A stretch of 64,000 nt of DNA from a bacterium (GCA_040755755.1 JBFLZW010000012.1:1-64000), one strand, 5' to 3'. Counted from the stretch's first letter, positions 27,613 to 37,442 are shown. Translations and numbers: made by a program. Notes: generated by a model not told the origin, from the letters alone.

Positions 27613-28602
27613 TTGAGCAGTAACCAAGAAAGACATGACGATGGCAGTAATTCGAAAGATTATCATGCTCTCAAGAAGACCCCTGCTATTTTGGGATCTA
27701 TCCTCTTGATTATAGGCCTGTTCCTCATATCTCAGCTTTTTCTGATCGCTTTAGTGCCCATTCCCTTGACCTTCATTATCCTGCGGCGGGGAAAGATTCA
27801 ATGGGTAATTGGCGCTTTCCTCCTGGCAGGAACGGTCGCAGTTTTTGCCAAGCCGGATGTGAATCCGTTGTATCATGCTCTGATTATCCTGGGCTGGCTG
27901 AGTTTTGTCTTTGCGGAGCTTTTTGAACGGGGATTGTCGAGCGAGCGGATCATTCTGACAGGTTCAGCGGTCTCGATCATTCTGCTCTTTTTTTTCCTGG
28001 GATTGTATTCCTTCAGAGCTTCCACGGCCCCCGATGCGTTCTTACGCCATGAAATAGACCAATCGATGAGTAAAATCATCGACATCTACGAACAAGGGGG
28101 GATGGAACCTGACCAGGTAGCGATGCTGAAAAAAACATCGCCGCAGATAGAAGAAAGCCTGATCAGTGTATTCCCGGCTATTCTTATTGTCATCCTCATT
28201 TCGGTTGTGCTGATCAATTATTTCCTGCTCCGGCGATGGCTGCAATTTATGGAATTTCCGGTTGAAGACCGAAGGCCGTTTTGGCAATGGATCGTGCCGG
28301 ACTGGTGGGTCTGGCTATTTATTGTATCGGGAATACTCTGGTATTTCCTCAAAGTGCCGCTTCCATCCAGGATTGGTTTGAACTTTCTGGTTGTGGCCAG
28401 TTATTTATACCTGATTCAAGGAGTGGCGATTATCATCTATTTTTTTCAAAAGGGTCGGATACCTTCATTTTTCAGGTATTTGGGATTAGTGGTGGTCCTT
28501 TTCATTCCAGGCAGTTACATCTTCCTGACTCTTGGGGGACTGTTTGACAACTGGATTGATTTCCGAAAGCTCCGGGTCAGGTCTCAGGAAACCGGTGCCT
28601 GA
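27613..28602 (+). CDS. DUF2232 multi-pass membrane protein (YybS-like)
   Basis: A 329-aa integral membrane protein with about eight hydrophobic segments (the first near residues 25-45, the last near 285-310). Its position between rpsR and rplI is where the DUF2232/YybS family is usually found. The function is unknown. The TTG at 27613 is the only plausible start near the GGGAG site at 27597; no in-frame ATG is nearby. Confidence 0.78.
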   Translation: MSSNQERHDDGSNSKDYHALKKTPAILGSILLIIGLFLISQLFLIALVPIPLTFIILRRGKIQWVIGAFLLAGTVAVFAKPDVNPLYHALIILGWLSFVFAELFERGLSSERIILTGSAVSIILLFFFLGLYSFRASTAPDAFLRHEIDQSMSKIIDIYEQGGMEPDQVAMLKKTSPQIEESLISVFPAILIVILISVVLINYFLLRRWLQFMEFPVEDRRPFWQWIVPDWWVWLFIVSGILWYFLKVPLPSRIGLNFLVVASYLYLIQGVAIIIYFFQKGRIPSFFRYLGLVVVLFIPGSYIFLTLGGLFDNWIDFRKLRVRSQETGA

Positions 28603-28658
28603 AGTACGAGCGCTCTGATTTGCCAGGATTTGAGTGAAAAATTACAAGGAGAAAACGT

Positions 28659-29162
28659 ATGGAAATAATTCTTCAAAAAGATGTGCATAACTTGGGACTA
28701 ATCGGTCAGGTAGTTAATGTATCTCCCGGTTATGCCCGCAACTACCTGATTCCGAATAAATTGGCTATCAAGGCAACACCCAAAAACCTTGCTCTGATGA
28801 AGAAGCAGGAGTCCCTCATCAAGGCTGCTCAGGAAAAGGCCAGAAAGGAATATGCTGACCTGGCGGTGCAGTTGGAAAAACTCTCTTTCACCTTTGCCAG
28901 AAAATCGGGAGAAAACGACAGGCTTTTTGGCTCGGTCACCAATGCTGACATTGCTGAAGCTTTAAAAGGCGAGGGGTTTGAGATTGACAAGAAAAGAATC
29001 ATCCTTGAGGAACCTATTAAAGCCCTGGGAATCTTCAAGGTCCCGGTGAAGCTCCACCCGGAAATCATTGCCCAGCTCAAAGTATGGGTAGTAAAAGATG
29101 AGCCGGTGATTAAGAAGGAGACCCCTGCTGAACAGGAGGAAGATACTTCTTCGCAGGAGTAA
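28659..29162 (+). CDS. rplI: 50S ribosomal protein L9
   Basis: A 167-aa L9 with the family N-terminus (MEIILQKDVHNLG), the VSPGYARNYLIPNKLA signature, a long connecting helix (about 45-80) and a C-terminal domain (LFGSVTNADIAEAL). The last 20 residues are an acidic tail. AAGGAG precedes the ATG. It is part of the rpsF-rplI-dnaB cluster. Confidence 0.97.
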   Translation: MEIILQKDVHNLGLIGQVVNVSPGYARNYLIPNKLAIKATPKNLALMKKQESLIKAAQEKARKEYADLAVQLEKLSFTFARKSGENDRLFGSVTNADIAEALKGEGFEIDKKRIILEEPIKALGIFKVPVKLHPEIIAQLKVWVVKDEPVIKKETPAEQEEDTSSQE

Positions 29163-29227
29163 TCCGGGGGGATGGTAGGATACTATCATTTTAGAGTATG
29201 GGGGCTGGAAAAAAAGCAGGTTGCAGT

Positions 29228-30592
29228 ATGAAACCGGAAAGCCATTCGGGAGAGGGGATAGCATTACGGCAGCCGCCGCAGGATCGCGATGCGGAGCGGG
29301 CTGTTCTGGGGGCAATCTGTCTTGAACCGGAATCTATTACTAAAATTATTGATATCATTCAACCGGACAGATTTTACGATCCGGCGCATCGCAAGATTTT
29401 CACCTCGATGCTCGACCTGCACAATCGCGGAATACTCCCTGATTCGGTGACACTCAAGGATGAGTTGATCAGCCGCAACGAGCTGGATGAAGTCGGCGGA
29501 GTAAGCTATCTGATGACTCTGATGGATTCAACGCCGACAGCAGCCAACATCAAATCCTATGCCCAGATCCTGCATAAAAAATTTCTGGCCCGGCAGTTGA
29601 TCGCCGCAGCCACGCAAATAGCTCAGCGGGGATATGAGGAGCAGAAGGAAATCGAAAACCTTTTGGATGATGCCGAGAGATTGATTTTCAATATCTCGGA
29701 GACCAGGGCACATCAGGGCGTCCAGTCCATCCGGTCCATCATCTCCAACAGTTTTCAGTTGATCGAAAAGCTCTATGAGTCCAAAACACGGGTAACCGGC
29801 CTGCCGACCGGCTTTGTCGATTTCGATAGCATGACCTCCGGGCTGCAAAATACGGATCTGGTTATTATTGCAGCCCGGCCATCGATGGGAAAGACCAGCC
29901 TGTGTCTGAATATTGCTCAGCATGTGGCCATAGAAGCGGGAGTTACGGTGCTGATATTCAGTCTGGAGACAGCGAAAGAGCAGATGGTGCTGCGGATGCT
30001 GTGCTCTGAGGCTGAAGTCAGTGGACACAAGCTGCGGACAGGCTACATGGGAGAGCGGGACTGGGAGCGGATGGTGGCGGCTGCGGCTAAATTATCTGAA
30101 GCCAATATCTACATCGATGACTCTGCCTCCATAACCGTCATGGAAATGAGGGCCAGAGCCCGTCGGCTCAGGAAAGAGGCGGGGCTTGGCCTGATCATTG
30201 TGGACTACCTGCAACTGGTCCAGGGACATGGCAGGCAGGAAAGCCGGCAGCAGGAAATTTCCGGGATCTCCCGCAGCCTGAAAGGCCTGGCCAAAGAGAT
30301 GAATATTCCGGTGATTGCCCTGTCGCAATTGAGCCGGGCAGTTGAGACCCGCGATAAAAAAGATAAACGCCCCATACTTTCGGACTTGCGGGAATCAGGG
30401 GCCATTGAGCAGGATGGCGATGTGATCGCCTTTCTCTACCGGCCTGAGCTTTACAATCCGGAAGATGATCCCGGCGTGGCCGAGCTGATCATCAGAAAGC
30501 AGCGTAATGGCCCTATCGGGACAGTGAAATTGGCCTTTCTCAAAGATTATACGAAATTCAAAAACCTGGCCAGGGAAGATGGTTTCTTTTAG
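29228..30592 (+). CDS. dnaB: replicative DNA helicase DnaB
   Basis: A 454-aa hexameric helicase that unwinds the replication fork. The N-terminal primase-interaction domain (DAERAVLGAICLEPESI) is followed by the RecA-like core with Walker A in ARPSMGKTSL, Walker B in LIIVDYLQLVQG and the ESGAIEQDGDVIAFLYR segment. The ATG at 29228 is preferred; an ATG at 29198 would add ten residues. The stop is immediately followed by the alr ATG. Confidence 0.97.
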   Translation: MKPESHSGEGIALRQPPQDRDAERAVLGAICLEPESITKIIDIIQPDRFYDPAHRKIFTSMLDLHNRGILPDSVTLKDELISRNELDEVGGVSYLMTLMDSTPTAANIKSYAQILHKKFLARQLIAAATQIAQRGYEEQKEIENLLDDAERLIFNISETRAHQGVQSIRSIISNSFQLIEKLYESKTRVTGLPTGFVDFDSMTSGLQNTDLVIIAARPSMGKTSLCLNIAQHVAIEAGVTVLIFSLETAKEQMVLRMLCSEAEVSGHKLRTGYMGERDWERMVAAAAKLSEANIYIDDSASITVMEMRARARRLRKEAGLGLIIVDYLQLVQGHGRQESRQQEISGISRSLKGLAKEMNIPVIALSQLSRAVETRDKKDKRPILSDLRESGAIEQDGDVIAFLYRPELYNPEDDPGVAELIIRKQRNGPIGTVKLAFLKDYTKFKNLAREDGFF

Positions 30593-31762
30593 ATGACCTC
30601 TGATTACCGGCCTACCATTGCAGAAATACATCTCGATGCCATTCGAGCAAATATCCGTCAGATCCGGAAAATGGTCGGCCCGACAAGAAAAATAATGCCT
30701 ATCGTCAAATCAAACGCTTATGGGCATGGAGCGCTTCCGGTGGCCAGGGCCCTTGAGCCGGAGATCGACGCTTTGGGGGTGGCCTTTGTCTATGAGGGGA
30801 TTGAGCTGCGAAGAGGGGGAATCCGCTGTCCTATCCTGGTTCTGGGCGGGGGGCAGGATGAGTGCCTGAAACCCGCTCTGGAGGAAAATCTGACCCTGGC
30901 TGTAGGGAGCATGGACATGGCCCAGACCCTTTCGCAGGCAGCCCGGCAGGAAGGGCGGGAAGAAAGGGTGGCCAGGATTCATATTGAAGTCGATACCGGC
31001 ATGGGAAGGCTGGGAATATCCTGGCGTGATGCAGCCGGGGAAATCGCCCGGATAAAGGAATTGCCGAATGTTGAGGTTGAAGGGATATTCAGCCATCTGG
31101 CTACTTCCGATCTCCGGCAGGATGCCTTCACCTTTGTGCAACTGGAGCGGTTTGAACATGTCCTGACGGAGCTGGACCGGCACAACATTCACATTCCCAT
31201 CAGGCATTTGGCCAACAGCGGCGCCATCCTGCAATATCCGCAGACCTGGTTCGACATGGTGCGGCCAGGGCTTATGACCTATGGCCTGTATCCGGCAAAA
31301 CACCTGATGGATGTTATCCCCTTGCAGTTCCCGCTGGCCGTGAAAACCCGCATCCTGCAAATTCACGAGCTGATGGAAGGAGACAGCATCAGCTACGGGA
31401 GGACCTACATCTGCCGGGAACCCAGGCGAATTGCCGCCATTCCGGTCGGATATGCGGACGGTCTTGGCCGGGTTTGTTCCAATAAAGCGGATTTCCTGGT
31501 CAGGGGACACAAGGTGCGGGTTGTGGGCACGATCTGCATGGACCTGTGCATGATCGATATCACCCAGGTTCCGGGGGCTGAAGTCGGAGACGAGGTGATT
31601 TTACTGGGAGGCGAGGAAGGCCAGGCATCGGTGGAACAACTGGCCGGGCTGATGGGCACTATTTCCTATGAGGTTTTATGCTCCTTTGGCCGAAGGGCCA
31701 GGCGGGAATATATCGACCGGGAGGCAGGGGAGAACCCTGGAGATGAGAAAAATTCTCGATAA
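30593..31762 (+). CDS. alr: alanine racemase
   Basis: Alr makes D-alanine for peptidoglycan using pyridoxal phosphate. The 389-aa product has the PLP-lysine signature VKSNAYGHGA with Lys39, and the second catalytic Tyr is expected in the C-terminal barrel-adjacent domain (SYGRTY, VGTICMDLCMIDIT). It begins on the base after the dnaB stop with no ribosome site of its own beyond dnaB sequence, so translational coupling is likely. Confidence 0.97.
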   Translation: MTSDYRPTIAEIHLDAIRANIRQIRKMVGPTRKIMPIVKSNAYGHGALPVARALEPEIDALGVAFVYEGIELRRGGIRCPILVLGGGQDECLKPALEENLTLAVGSMDMAQTLSQAARQEGREERVARIHIEVDTGMGRLGISWRDAAGEIARIKELPNVEVEGIFSHLATSDLRQDAFTFVQLERFEHVLTELDRHNIHIPIRHLANSGAILQYPQTWFDMVRPGLMTYGLYPAKHLMDVIPLQFPLAVKTRILQIHELMEGDSISYGRTYICREPRRIAAIPVGYADGLGRVCSNKADFLVRGHKVRVVGTICMDLCMIDITQVPGAEVGDEVILLGGEEGQASVEQLAGLMGTISYEVLCSFGRRARREYIDREAGENPGDEKNSR

Positions 31763-32513
31763 AATAGGGAGAAAAGTTACCGGTATTTTTACAGAGGCGG
31801 GGAGGTTGAGCATTCTCTTTGTCCAGGCATTGATCGGTATCTTTCATCCTCCTTTTCGCCTTGACCAGAGCCTGAGTCAGATGGAAGAGGTGGGGGTCAA
31901 TTCGGTTTCGGTCACCCTGATTACGGCTGCCTTTACCGGAATGGTGCTGGCCTTGCAAAGCCACATAGGATTCAAGCGCTTCAATGCCGAGTCCCTGGTT
32001 GGAACAGTCGTTGCCCTGTCCGTGACGCGGGAGCTTGGTCCGGTTTTGACCGGGCTGGTAGTTGCGGCCCGCGCCGGATCTTCGATAGCTGCCGAACTGG
32101 GAACAATGCGGGTCACCGAGCAGATTGATGCTCTGACCACTCTGGCGGTCAATCCGATCGAGTATCTCGTTTCTCCCCGCCTTCTGGCCGGATTGCTCAT
32201 GCTTCCCCTTTTAACCGCCCTGGCTGATATTGTGGGCATTCTGGGCGGATATCTGGTCAGCGTTTTTATTTTAGGAGCCAATTCAGTGGTATATATCCGG
32301 CGTACTTTTGACTATCTGGTGCTTCAGGATATCTACAGCGGCATCTTTAAGGCAGCCGTGTTCGGCGTCATCATCACCGTGGTTGGATGTTACAAGGGGT
32401 TTTATGCCGAAGGAGGCGCTCATGGAGTCGGGAATGCGACCACCGGTGCCGTGGTCATGGCGTACATGCTTATTATCGTTTCCAACTATATCATGACAGC
32501 CCTGTTCTTTTGA
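31743..32513 (+). CDS. mlaE: MlaE-family lipid ABC transporter permease
   Basis: The 256-aa permease of a Mla-type system that moves phospholipids between the inner and outer membranes. The family core TAAFTGMVLALQ, the VVALSVTRELGPVLTGLVVAARAG region and the EQIDALTTLAVNPIEYLV coupling segment are present, with about five transmembrane helices. The ATG at 31743 has GGAG upstream and overlaps the 3' end of alr by 20 bp. Followed by mlaF and mlaD. Confidence 0.95.
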   Translation: MRKILDKIGRKVTGIFTEAGRLSILFVQALIGIFHPPFRLDQSLSQMEEVGVNSVSVTLITAAFTGMVLALQSHIGFKRFNAESLVGTVVALSVTRELGPVLTGLVVAARAGSSIAAELGTMRVTEQIDALTTLAVNPIEYLVSPRLLAGLLMLPLLTALADIVGILGGYLVSVFILGANSVVYIRRTFDYLVLQDIYSGIFKAAVFGVIITVVGCYKGFYAEGGAHGVGNATTGAVVMAYMLIIVSNYIMTALFF

Positions 32514-32515
32514 CT

Positions 32516-33271
32516 ATGATTCAGCTCGTTGATATCCATAAATCATTTCGAAACAAACAGGTTCTGAAAGGTGTCAACCTTCAGATCCGGCAAGGGGAAT
32601 CGATGGTGGTCATCGGCGGGAGCGGGTGTGGAAAAAGTGTGCTGATGAAGCATGTCATGGGCCTGATATGGCCTGACCGGGGCCGGGTTTTGGTCCAGGA
32701 CCGGGATCTGGCCTCATGTTCCCGCAGAGAGCTGAACGATATCCGGAAAAAGTTTGGCATGCTGTTTCAGGGAGCGGCACTGTTCGATTCCATGACTGTC
32801 GGACAGAATGTCGGCTTTGGCTTGAAGGAGCATACCTCGTTGTCGAAAGAAAAGATCAGGGAAAAAGTGCGGGAAAAACTTCAGATGGTGGGGCTGCCCG
32901 GTATTGAAGACCTCAGACCGGATGAGCTCAGCGGCGGAATGAAAAAGAGGGTGGGTCTGGCCAGAGCCATAGCCATGGAGCCTGAGATATTGCTCTATGA
33001 TGAGCCGACAACGGGCCTTGATCCGATTATGGCCGATGTTATCAATGATCTGATCATCAGGATGAAAGAAGTCTACAAGGTTACTTCACTGGCCATTACC
33101 CATGATATGAAAAGCGCTTATAAAATTGCCGACCGGATCGGCATGCTGTATGATGGCCGGATTATCGAGGTAGGCACTCCCGAAGAGATCCAGAATACCC
33201 AAAATCCCGTGGTTCGCCAGTTCATTACCGGCAGTGCCAGGGGGCCGATTATGGAAGGGGCGTGTGTGTGA
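32516..33271 (+). CDS. mlaF: Mla-type ABC transporter ATP-binding protein
   Basis: A 251-aa ATPase that powers the MlaE permease. Walker A is GGSGCGKSVLMKH, the signature is LSGGMKKRVGLARA and Walker B is LLYDEPTTGLDP. The ATG lies 2 bp after the mlaE stop. A long open frame upstream within mlaE is not part of the protein. Confidence 0.96.
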   Translation: MIQLVDIHKSFRNKQVLKGVNLQIRQGESMVVIGGSGCGKSVLMKHVMGLIWPDRGRVLVQDRDLASCSRRELNDIRKKFGMLFQGAALFDSMTVGQNVGFGLKEHTSLSKEKIREKVREKLQMVGLPGIEDLRPDELSGGMKKRVGLARAIAMEPEILLYDEPTTGLDPIMADVINDLIIRMKEVYKVTSLAITHDMKSAYKIADRIGMLYDGRIIEVGTPEEIQNTQNPVVRQFITGSARGPIMEGACV

Positions 33272-33272
33272 C

Positions 33273-34790
33273 ATGAAGCTCTTTGCACGGGAAGAAAAAG
33301 TCGGGCTGTTTGTGATTTTAGCCCTGGCATCATTGGCTTACCTGACTGTTAAGGCCGGGAATCTCTCGCTGGGGAAGAAAAAGGGGATGCTGCTCTATGT
33401 GAGCTTCAGTAATACCAGGGGACTGGATGAAGGGGCTCAGGTCAGGGTTTCCGGCGTTGAAGCAGGAAGGGTCGAGGATGTGTCCCTGATCGAGGGAATT
33501 CCCCGGATGACGCTCCTGATTTTTCCCGGAATCAAGATCCATCAGGATGCTGTGGCCAGCATCGAGTCGCAGGGGTTTATGGGGGAAAAGTATGTCGAAA
33601 TTTCGCCCGGAACACCGAATACCCCATATCTTGAAAGCGGCGGCACTATCCGGACCGGTGAGGTAAGCAAGGACTTCGAGCAGGTAGCTCAGCAGATATC
33701 CCTCGTGGCCCAGGATTTAAAGAAGATAACCGAAGCTATCAGAGAAACCATTGCCACGCCTGAAGGAAAGCTGGCCATGAAGCAGAGCCTGGCAAATCTC
33801 CAGGCAATAACCGACCAATTCAAGAATCTTCTGGAGCAAAACGCGGAGCAGATTCATGCCACCGTGAGTAATTTTCAGCAGCTTTCCAGCAACCTCAACA
33901 GGGTGATAGTCAGGAATGAGGCTGAAATCTCCCAAATTATTCATGAATTTCGGTTATTCGCTGAGGTTTTGCGCAAGGAAAGCCCGCAACTGGCCGAGCG
34001 GTTTCAATCAGTGGCTCGAAACCTCGATGAGATTATTGCCGAAAACCGTGACAGCCTCCATCAGGGAGTGGTGAATGCCAATCAGCTCGTTGTGAAACTC
34101 CAGGGCGCCACGGATAAGGTCGACAGCCTGCTGACTACCGTGAATGAGGGAAAGGGAACGATCGGCAAGTTAGTCAAGGATGATACCCTGTACCGTGATG
34201 CACAGGAAACCCTGTCCGGCCTCAAAACCACCCTGGCCAAGGCGGATGCCTTTCATCTGTACCTGGGCTACCGGGGCGAATATCATACCCGCTTTGATAG
34301 GTCGAAGAGCTATATATCCCTGAAGCTCCAGCCGCGGCAGGATAAGTATTATCTGGTCGAGCTGATAGATGATTTTCAGGGTATCACCACCACCAAGGAA
34401 ACCAGCACCTATACTGATGGCAGCGGGCCGGTTAACGAACGGGAGGAAACTACTGAAGAGCAGTTTAAATTCAGTGTCCAGATTGCCAAACGGTTTCAGG
34501 ATGTTGTCTTGCGGGGAGGGCTGCTCGAATCGCAGGGAGGAGTGGGGGTTGATTACCTGTCCTTGAATGACAAACTTCAACTGCATTTTGATGCCTGGGA
34601 TTTTGCGGCCGATAAGCCGCATCTTAAGCTTAATGCGGATTATCATTTTGGCAAATATTTTTTAGTTAATACCGGCGTTGATCATCTGGCGGATGATGAT
34701 CGCCTGAGCTATTTCCTGGGGGCAGGATTCTCCTTTGAGGACGAGGACCTTAAATACCTTCTGGGGAAGATCCCGATCCCGGGGTTATAA
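33273..34790 (+). CDS. mlaD: MlaD-like MCE protein with long C-terminal beta-rich domain
   Basis: A 505-aa substrate-binding MCE protein starting 1 bp after mlaF. An N-terminal membrane anchor (VGLFVILALASLAYLTV) is followed by one MCE domain (about 35-115: GLDEGAQVRVSGVEAGRV, GFMGEKYVEISPG), then a helical, probably coiled-coil region (about 130-300). The final 200 residues are rich in aromatic, alternating beta-strand-like segments (FHLYLGYRGEYHTRF, YFLVNTGVDHL), resembling outer-membrane barrel sequence. Canonical MlaD is about 180 aa, so the extension is notable. It could reach across the periplasm (inference). mlaB and mlaC are not adjacent. Confidence 0.85.
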   Translation: MKLFAREEKVGLFVILALASLAYLTVKAGNLSLGKKKGMLLYVSFSNTRGLDEGAQVRVSGVEAGRVEDVSLIEGIPRMTLLIFPGIKIHQDAVASIESQGFMGEKYVEISPGTPNTPYLESGGTIRTGEVSKDFEQVAQQISLVAQDLKKITEAIRETIATPEGKLAMKQSLANLQAITDQFKNLLEQNAEQIHATVSNFQQLSSNLNRVIVRNEAEISQIIHEFRLFAEVLRKESPQLAERFQSVARNLDEIIAENRDSLHQGVVNANQLVVKLQGATDKVDSLLTTVNEGKGTIGKLVKDDTLYRDAQETLSGLKTTLAKADAFHLYLGYRGEYHTRFDRSKSYISLKLQPRQDKYYLVELIDDFQGITTTKETSTYTDGSGPVNEREETTEEQFKFSVQIAKRFQDVVLRGGLLESQGGVGVDYLSLNDKLQLHFDAWDFAADKPHLKLNADYHFGKYFLVNTGVDHLADDDRLSYFLGAGFSFEDEDLKYLLGKIPIPGL

Positions 34791-34798
34791 TAAAAATT

Positions 34799-36151
34799 AT
34801 GAAAACAGCATTTTATTGTGAATCATGTGGCTTTTATTCACCCAAGTGGCTGGGAAGATGTCCGGAATGCCAGGAATGGAATTCCCTGGTCGAAGTCAAA
34901 GAGGAAGATACCAAAAAAAATTCCGGACGCTCGATCGGGACAAGCACAGCGCCCATTCCCCTGAGCCGTATTGAGACTGCCCAGACGACGAGGATCCGGG
35001 CTGGCATCGAGGAATTTGACCGTGTGCTCGGAGGAGGGATTGTCCCTGGATCAGTGGTTTTGATCTGCGGTGATCCGGGCATCGGAAAATCCACACTGCT
35101 TTTGCAGATCTGCCAGCAACTGGCCCAGACCAGCAAGGGGATTCTCTATGTATCCGGTGAGGAATCCATTCATCAGATCAAGGACCGGGGAATGCGGATT
35201 GGTTCGAATTCCGAAAATATCTATCTGGTATCAGAATCTCATCTTGAGAATATCGAGCAGCACATTCAGGAGGTCCAGCCGCAGATTTTCATTCTGGATT
35301 CCATTCAGACTACCTATACCTCACTGATGCAGGGGCTGCCGGGAAGTGTGGGGCAGATCCGTGAAGTGGCTTCACGGCTCATGGTCAGGGCCAAAAGCCA
35401 GAACATTTCCACGTTTCTCGTTGGTCATGTTACCAAAGATGGCTCGATCGCCGGGCCGCGGGTGCTTGAGCATATTGTAGACACCGTTCTCTATCTGGAA
35501 GGAGAGCGGTATCATACCTATCGAATCCTGCGGACGATCAAGAACCGGTTCGGTCCGACCAACGAGATCGGTGTTTTTGAAATCAAGGAAGGCGGGCTGC
35601 AGGAGGTTGCCAACCCATCGGCCCTTTTTTTGACCGAGCAGACGCTGGGAGTGTCAGGATCGATAGTCGTCTCCAGCCTTGAAGGGACCAGGCCGATTCT
35701 TTCCGAGCTCCAGGCACTGGTTACCCCTGGCAGCATCGGTTTTGCCCGCAGGACAGCGATCGGCGTCGATCCCCAGCGGGTGTCTTTGCTGTTGGCTGTT
35801 CTGGAGAAGCGGATCGGGCTCCGGTTTCAGGATCAGGATGTCTATGTCAATGTAGCAGGCGGATTGAAGCTGAACGAGCCGGCCATAGACCTTGGCATTA
35901 CCATGGCTATTGTTTCCAGTCTGTGGGAGAAGGTCATTAACAAGAACATGGTCATTTTCGGGGAAGTCGGTCTTTCCGGAGAGGTCCGGGGAGTAAATCA
36001 GCCGGAATTGCGGATCCGCGAGGCCCTGAAATTGGGTTTTGACCACTGTGTTCTTCCAGCCAGTAATATCAAATTACTCGATTCCAGGCTGCAAAAGAAT
36101 TGCTGTGGGGTTCGGCGTGTTCAGGAGGCGATCGATCTTTTGTTTGCGTAG
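34799..36151 (+). CDS. radA: DNA repair protein RadA
   Basis: RadA processes recombination branches. The 450-aa protein has an N-terminal four-cysteine zinc finger (CESCGF...CPEC), a RecA-like core with Walker A GDPGIGKSTLL, the RadA-specific KNRFG motif and a C-terminal Lon-like domain (VYVNVAGGLKLNEPAIDLG). Length is normal. It follows mlaD by 8 bp. Confidence 0.98.
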   Translation: MKTAFYCESCGFYSPKWLGRCPECQEWNSLVEVKEEDTKKNSGRSIGTSTAPIPLSRIETAQTTRIRAGIEEFDRVLGGGIVPGSVVLICGDPGIGKSTLLLQICQQLAQTSKGILYVSGEESIHQIKDRGMRIGSNSENIYLVSESHLENIEQHIQEVQPQIFILDSIQTTYTSLMQGLPGSVGQIREVASRLMVRAKSQNISTFLVGHVTKDGSIAGPRVLEHIVDTVLYLEGERYHTYRILRTIKNRFGPTNEIGVFEIKEGGLQEVANPSALFLTEQTLGVSGSIVVSSLEGTRPILSELQALVTPGSIGFARRTAIGVDPQRVSLLLAVLEKRIGLRFQDQDVYVNVAGGLKLNEPAIDLGITMAIVSSLWEKVINKNMVIFGEVGLSGEVRGVNQPELRIREALKLGFDHCVLPASNIKLLDSRLQKNCCGVRRVQEAIDLLFA

Positions 36152-36189
36152 GGAGAGCAGAGAGGGCGAGGGAGATGGAGGGAGAAAAT

Positions 36190-36218
36190 TTGACTTGAAG
36201 TTCAAAGTATAGTATAAT
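36190..36218 (+). promoter_or_regulatory. sigma-70 promoter for carD
   Basis: TTGACT (36190-36195) and a perfect TATAAT (36213-36218) are 17 bp apart and about 25 bp upstream of the carD ATG, giving a very short leader. It may drive the whole carD-ispD-ispF-gltX-cysS run. Confidence 0.8.
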
Positions 36219-36244
36219 GGATTCTATTTCTTGGAGGATCAGAT

Positions 36245-36733
36245 ATGTTTGAGGTGGGAGATAAAGTTGTTTATCCACTTCAAGGGGTTGGTGAGGTTTT
36301 GGCCATCGAGGCTAAAATTATCCTCGGAGTAGAGCAACGATATTATATCTTAAGGATCCTCAGCAACGGCACAACCATCATGGTTCCTATCGATAATGCC
36401 GATGATGTCGGCCTGCGGGAATTGATCGGCCTGGATGAGGTAGAAAAGGTGGTTGATGTTCTCCGGGGGAAAGGAGATCCGATGTCCCCCAAATGGAGCA
36501 AACGATACAAAGATAACATGGATCGTTTGAAAACCGGATCGATTTTTCAATTGGCCTCCGTGCTGCGAAATCTGGTTTTGATGAATCGGAAAAAAGAGCT
36601 CAGCTTCGGTGAGAAGAAAATGCTGGACAGTGTCAAGTCGCTGATTGTGGATGAAATTTCTTATGTCCTGAATGTTCCCAATTCCAGTGTCGAAGCAGAG
36701 CTGGTCCAGATTTTCAGTGAAGCAAGACAATAG
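36245..36733 (+). CDS. carD: CarD/CdnL-family transcriptional regulator
   Basis: A 162-aa RNA-polymerase-binding protein. The N-terminal RID domain (FEVGDKVVYPLQGVGEV) resembles the TRCF interaction domain and binds the RpoB beta-lobe in characterised homologues. The C-terminal helical part (SVLRNLVLMNRKKELSFGEKKML) contacts upstream promoter DNA. Such proteins stabilise open complexes at rRNA and other promoters. The gene has its own promoter and lies just before ispD, as in many Deltaproteobacteria. Confidence 0.92.
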   Translation: MFEVGDKVVYPLQGVGEVLAIEAKIILGVEQRYYILRILSNGTTIMVPIDNADDVGLRELIGLDEVEKVVDVLRGKGDPMSPKWSKRYKDNMDRLKTGSIFQLASVLRNLVLMNRKKELSFGEKKMLDSVKSLIVDEISYVLNVPNSSVEAELVQIFSEARQ

Positions 36734-36754
36734 AGCATAATAGGGTAGGGCAGC

Positions 36755-37441
36755 ATGAAGACCATAGCCTTGGTGGCAGCCGCAGGTGTTGGAATCCGGT
36801 TGGGGGATGGATGCCCCAAGCCATACCGCTGCATTGGACAGCATCCGATGATTTCTTACACTTTACGGGCGATGGACAATTGCCCCGAGATTGACCGGGT
36901 GGTCGTCATCGCGTCTTGCGAAGAGCGGCAATTGTGTGAGCGGGAGATCGTGCCAGCCTGCTGCCTCCACAAGCCATATCAGGTGATAGTTGGCGGAGAG
37001 GAGCGCCAGCAGTCGGTATTTCAGGGGCTTTTGGCCGTCAGGGGGGAAGCGCAGATTGTCGTCATCCATGATGCAGCCCGTCCGTTTGTATCCTGGCAAT
37101 TAGTGCAGCAGTCCATCCACGAGGCGAAAAAGTACGGTTCAGCCATTGCCGGTATTCCGGTGCGGGATACCCTGAAGAGGGTCAATGCCGAGGGACTGGT
37201 AGCGGAAACGGTTCCCCGGACGGGGCTCTTTCTGGCTCAAACTCCGCAGGCTTTTCAATTCGATCTTCTCTGGGCAGCCCATCAACAGGCCCTGGAGGAT
37301 GGATTTCAGGGGACGGATGATTCCGTTCTGGTCGAGCGTATCGGAATAGCCGTGAGAATGATCCAAGGCTCCCTCATGAATATCAAAATCACCTATCCTG
37401 AAGATCTGGAACTGGCTGAAAAGTGGCTGGCTGGCGGTTGA
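36755..37441 (+). CDS. ispD: 2-C-methyl-D-erythritol 4-phosphate cytidylyltransferase
   Basis: IspD attaches CMP to methylerythritol phosphate in the MEP isoprenoid pathway. The 228-aa product has the nucleotidyltransferase loop (AAAGVGIRLGDGCPKPY), VIHDAARPFVS and the IPVRDTLKRV and TPQAF segments. The residues after PK are PYRCIG, not the common PKQFLPL-like sequence, but the catalytic Arg and Lys of the loop are present. It is followed at once by ispF, the step after next. Confidence 0.95.
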   Translation: MKTIALVAAAGVGIRLGDGCPKPYRCIGQHPMISYTLRAMDNCPEIDRVVVIASCEERQLCEREIVPACCLHKPYQVIVGGEERQQSVFQGLLAVRGEAQIVVIHDAARPFVSWQLVQQSIHEAKKYGSAIAGIPVRDTLKRVNAEGLVAETVPRTGLFLAQTPQAFQFDLLWAAHQQALEDGFQGTDDSVLVERIGIAVRMIQGSLMNIKITYPEDLELAEKWLAGG

Positions 37442-37442
37442 G

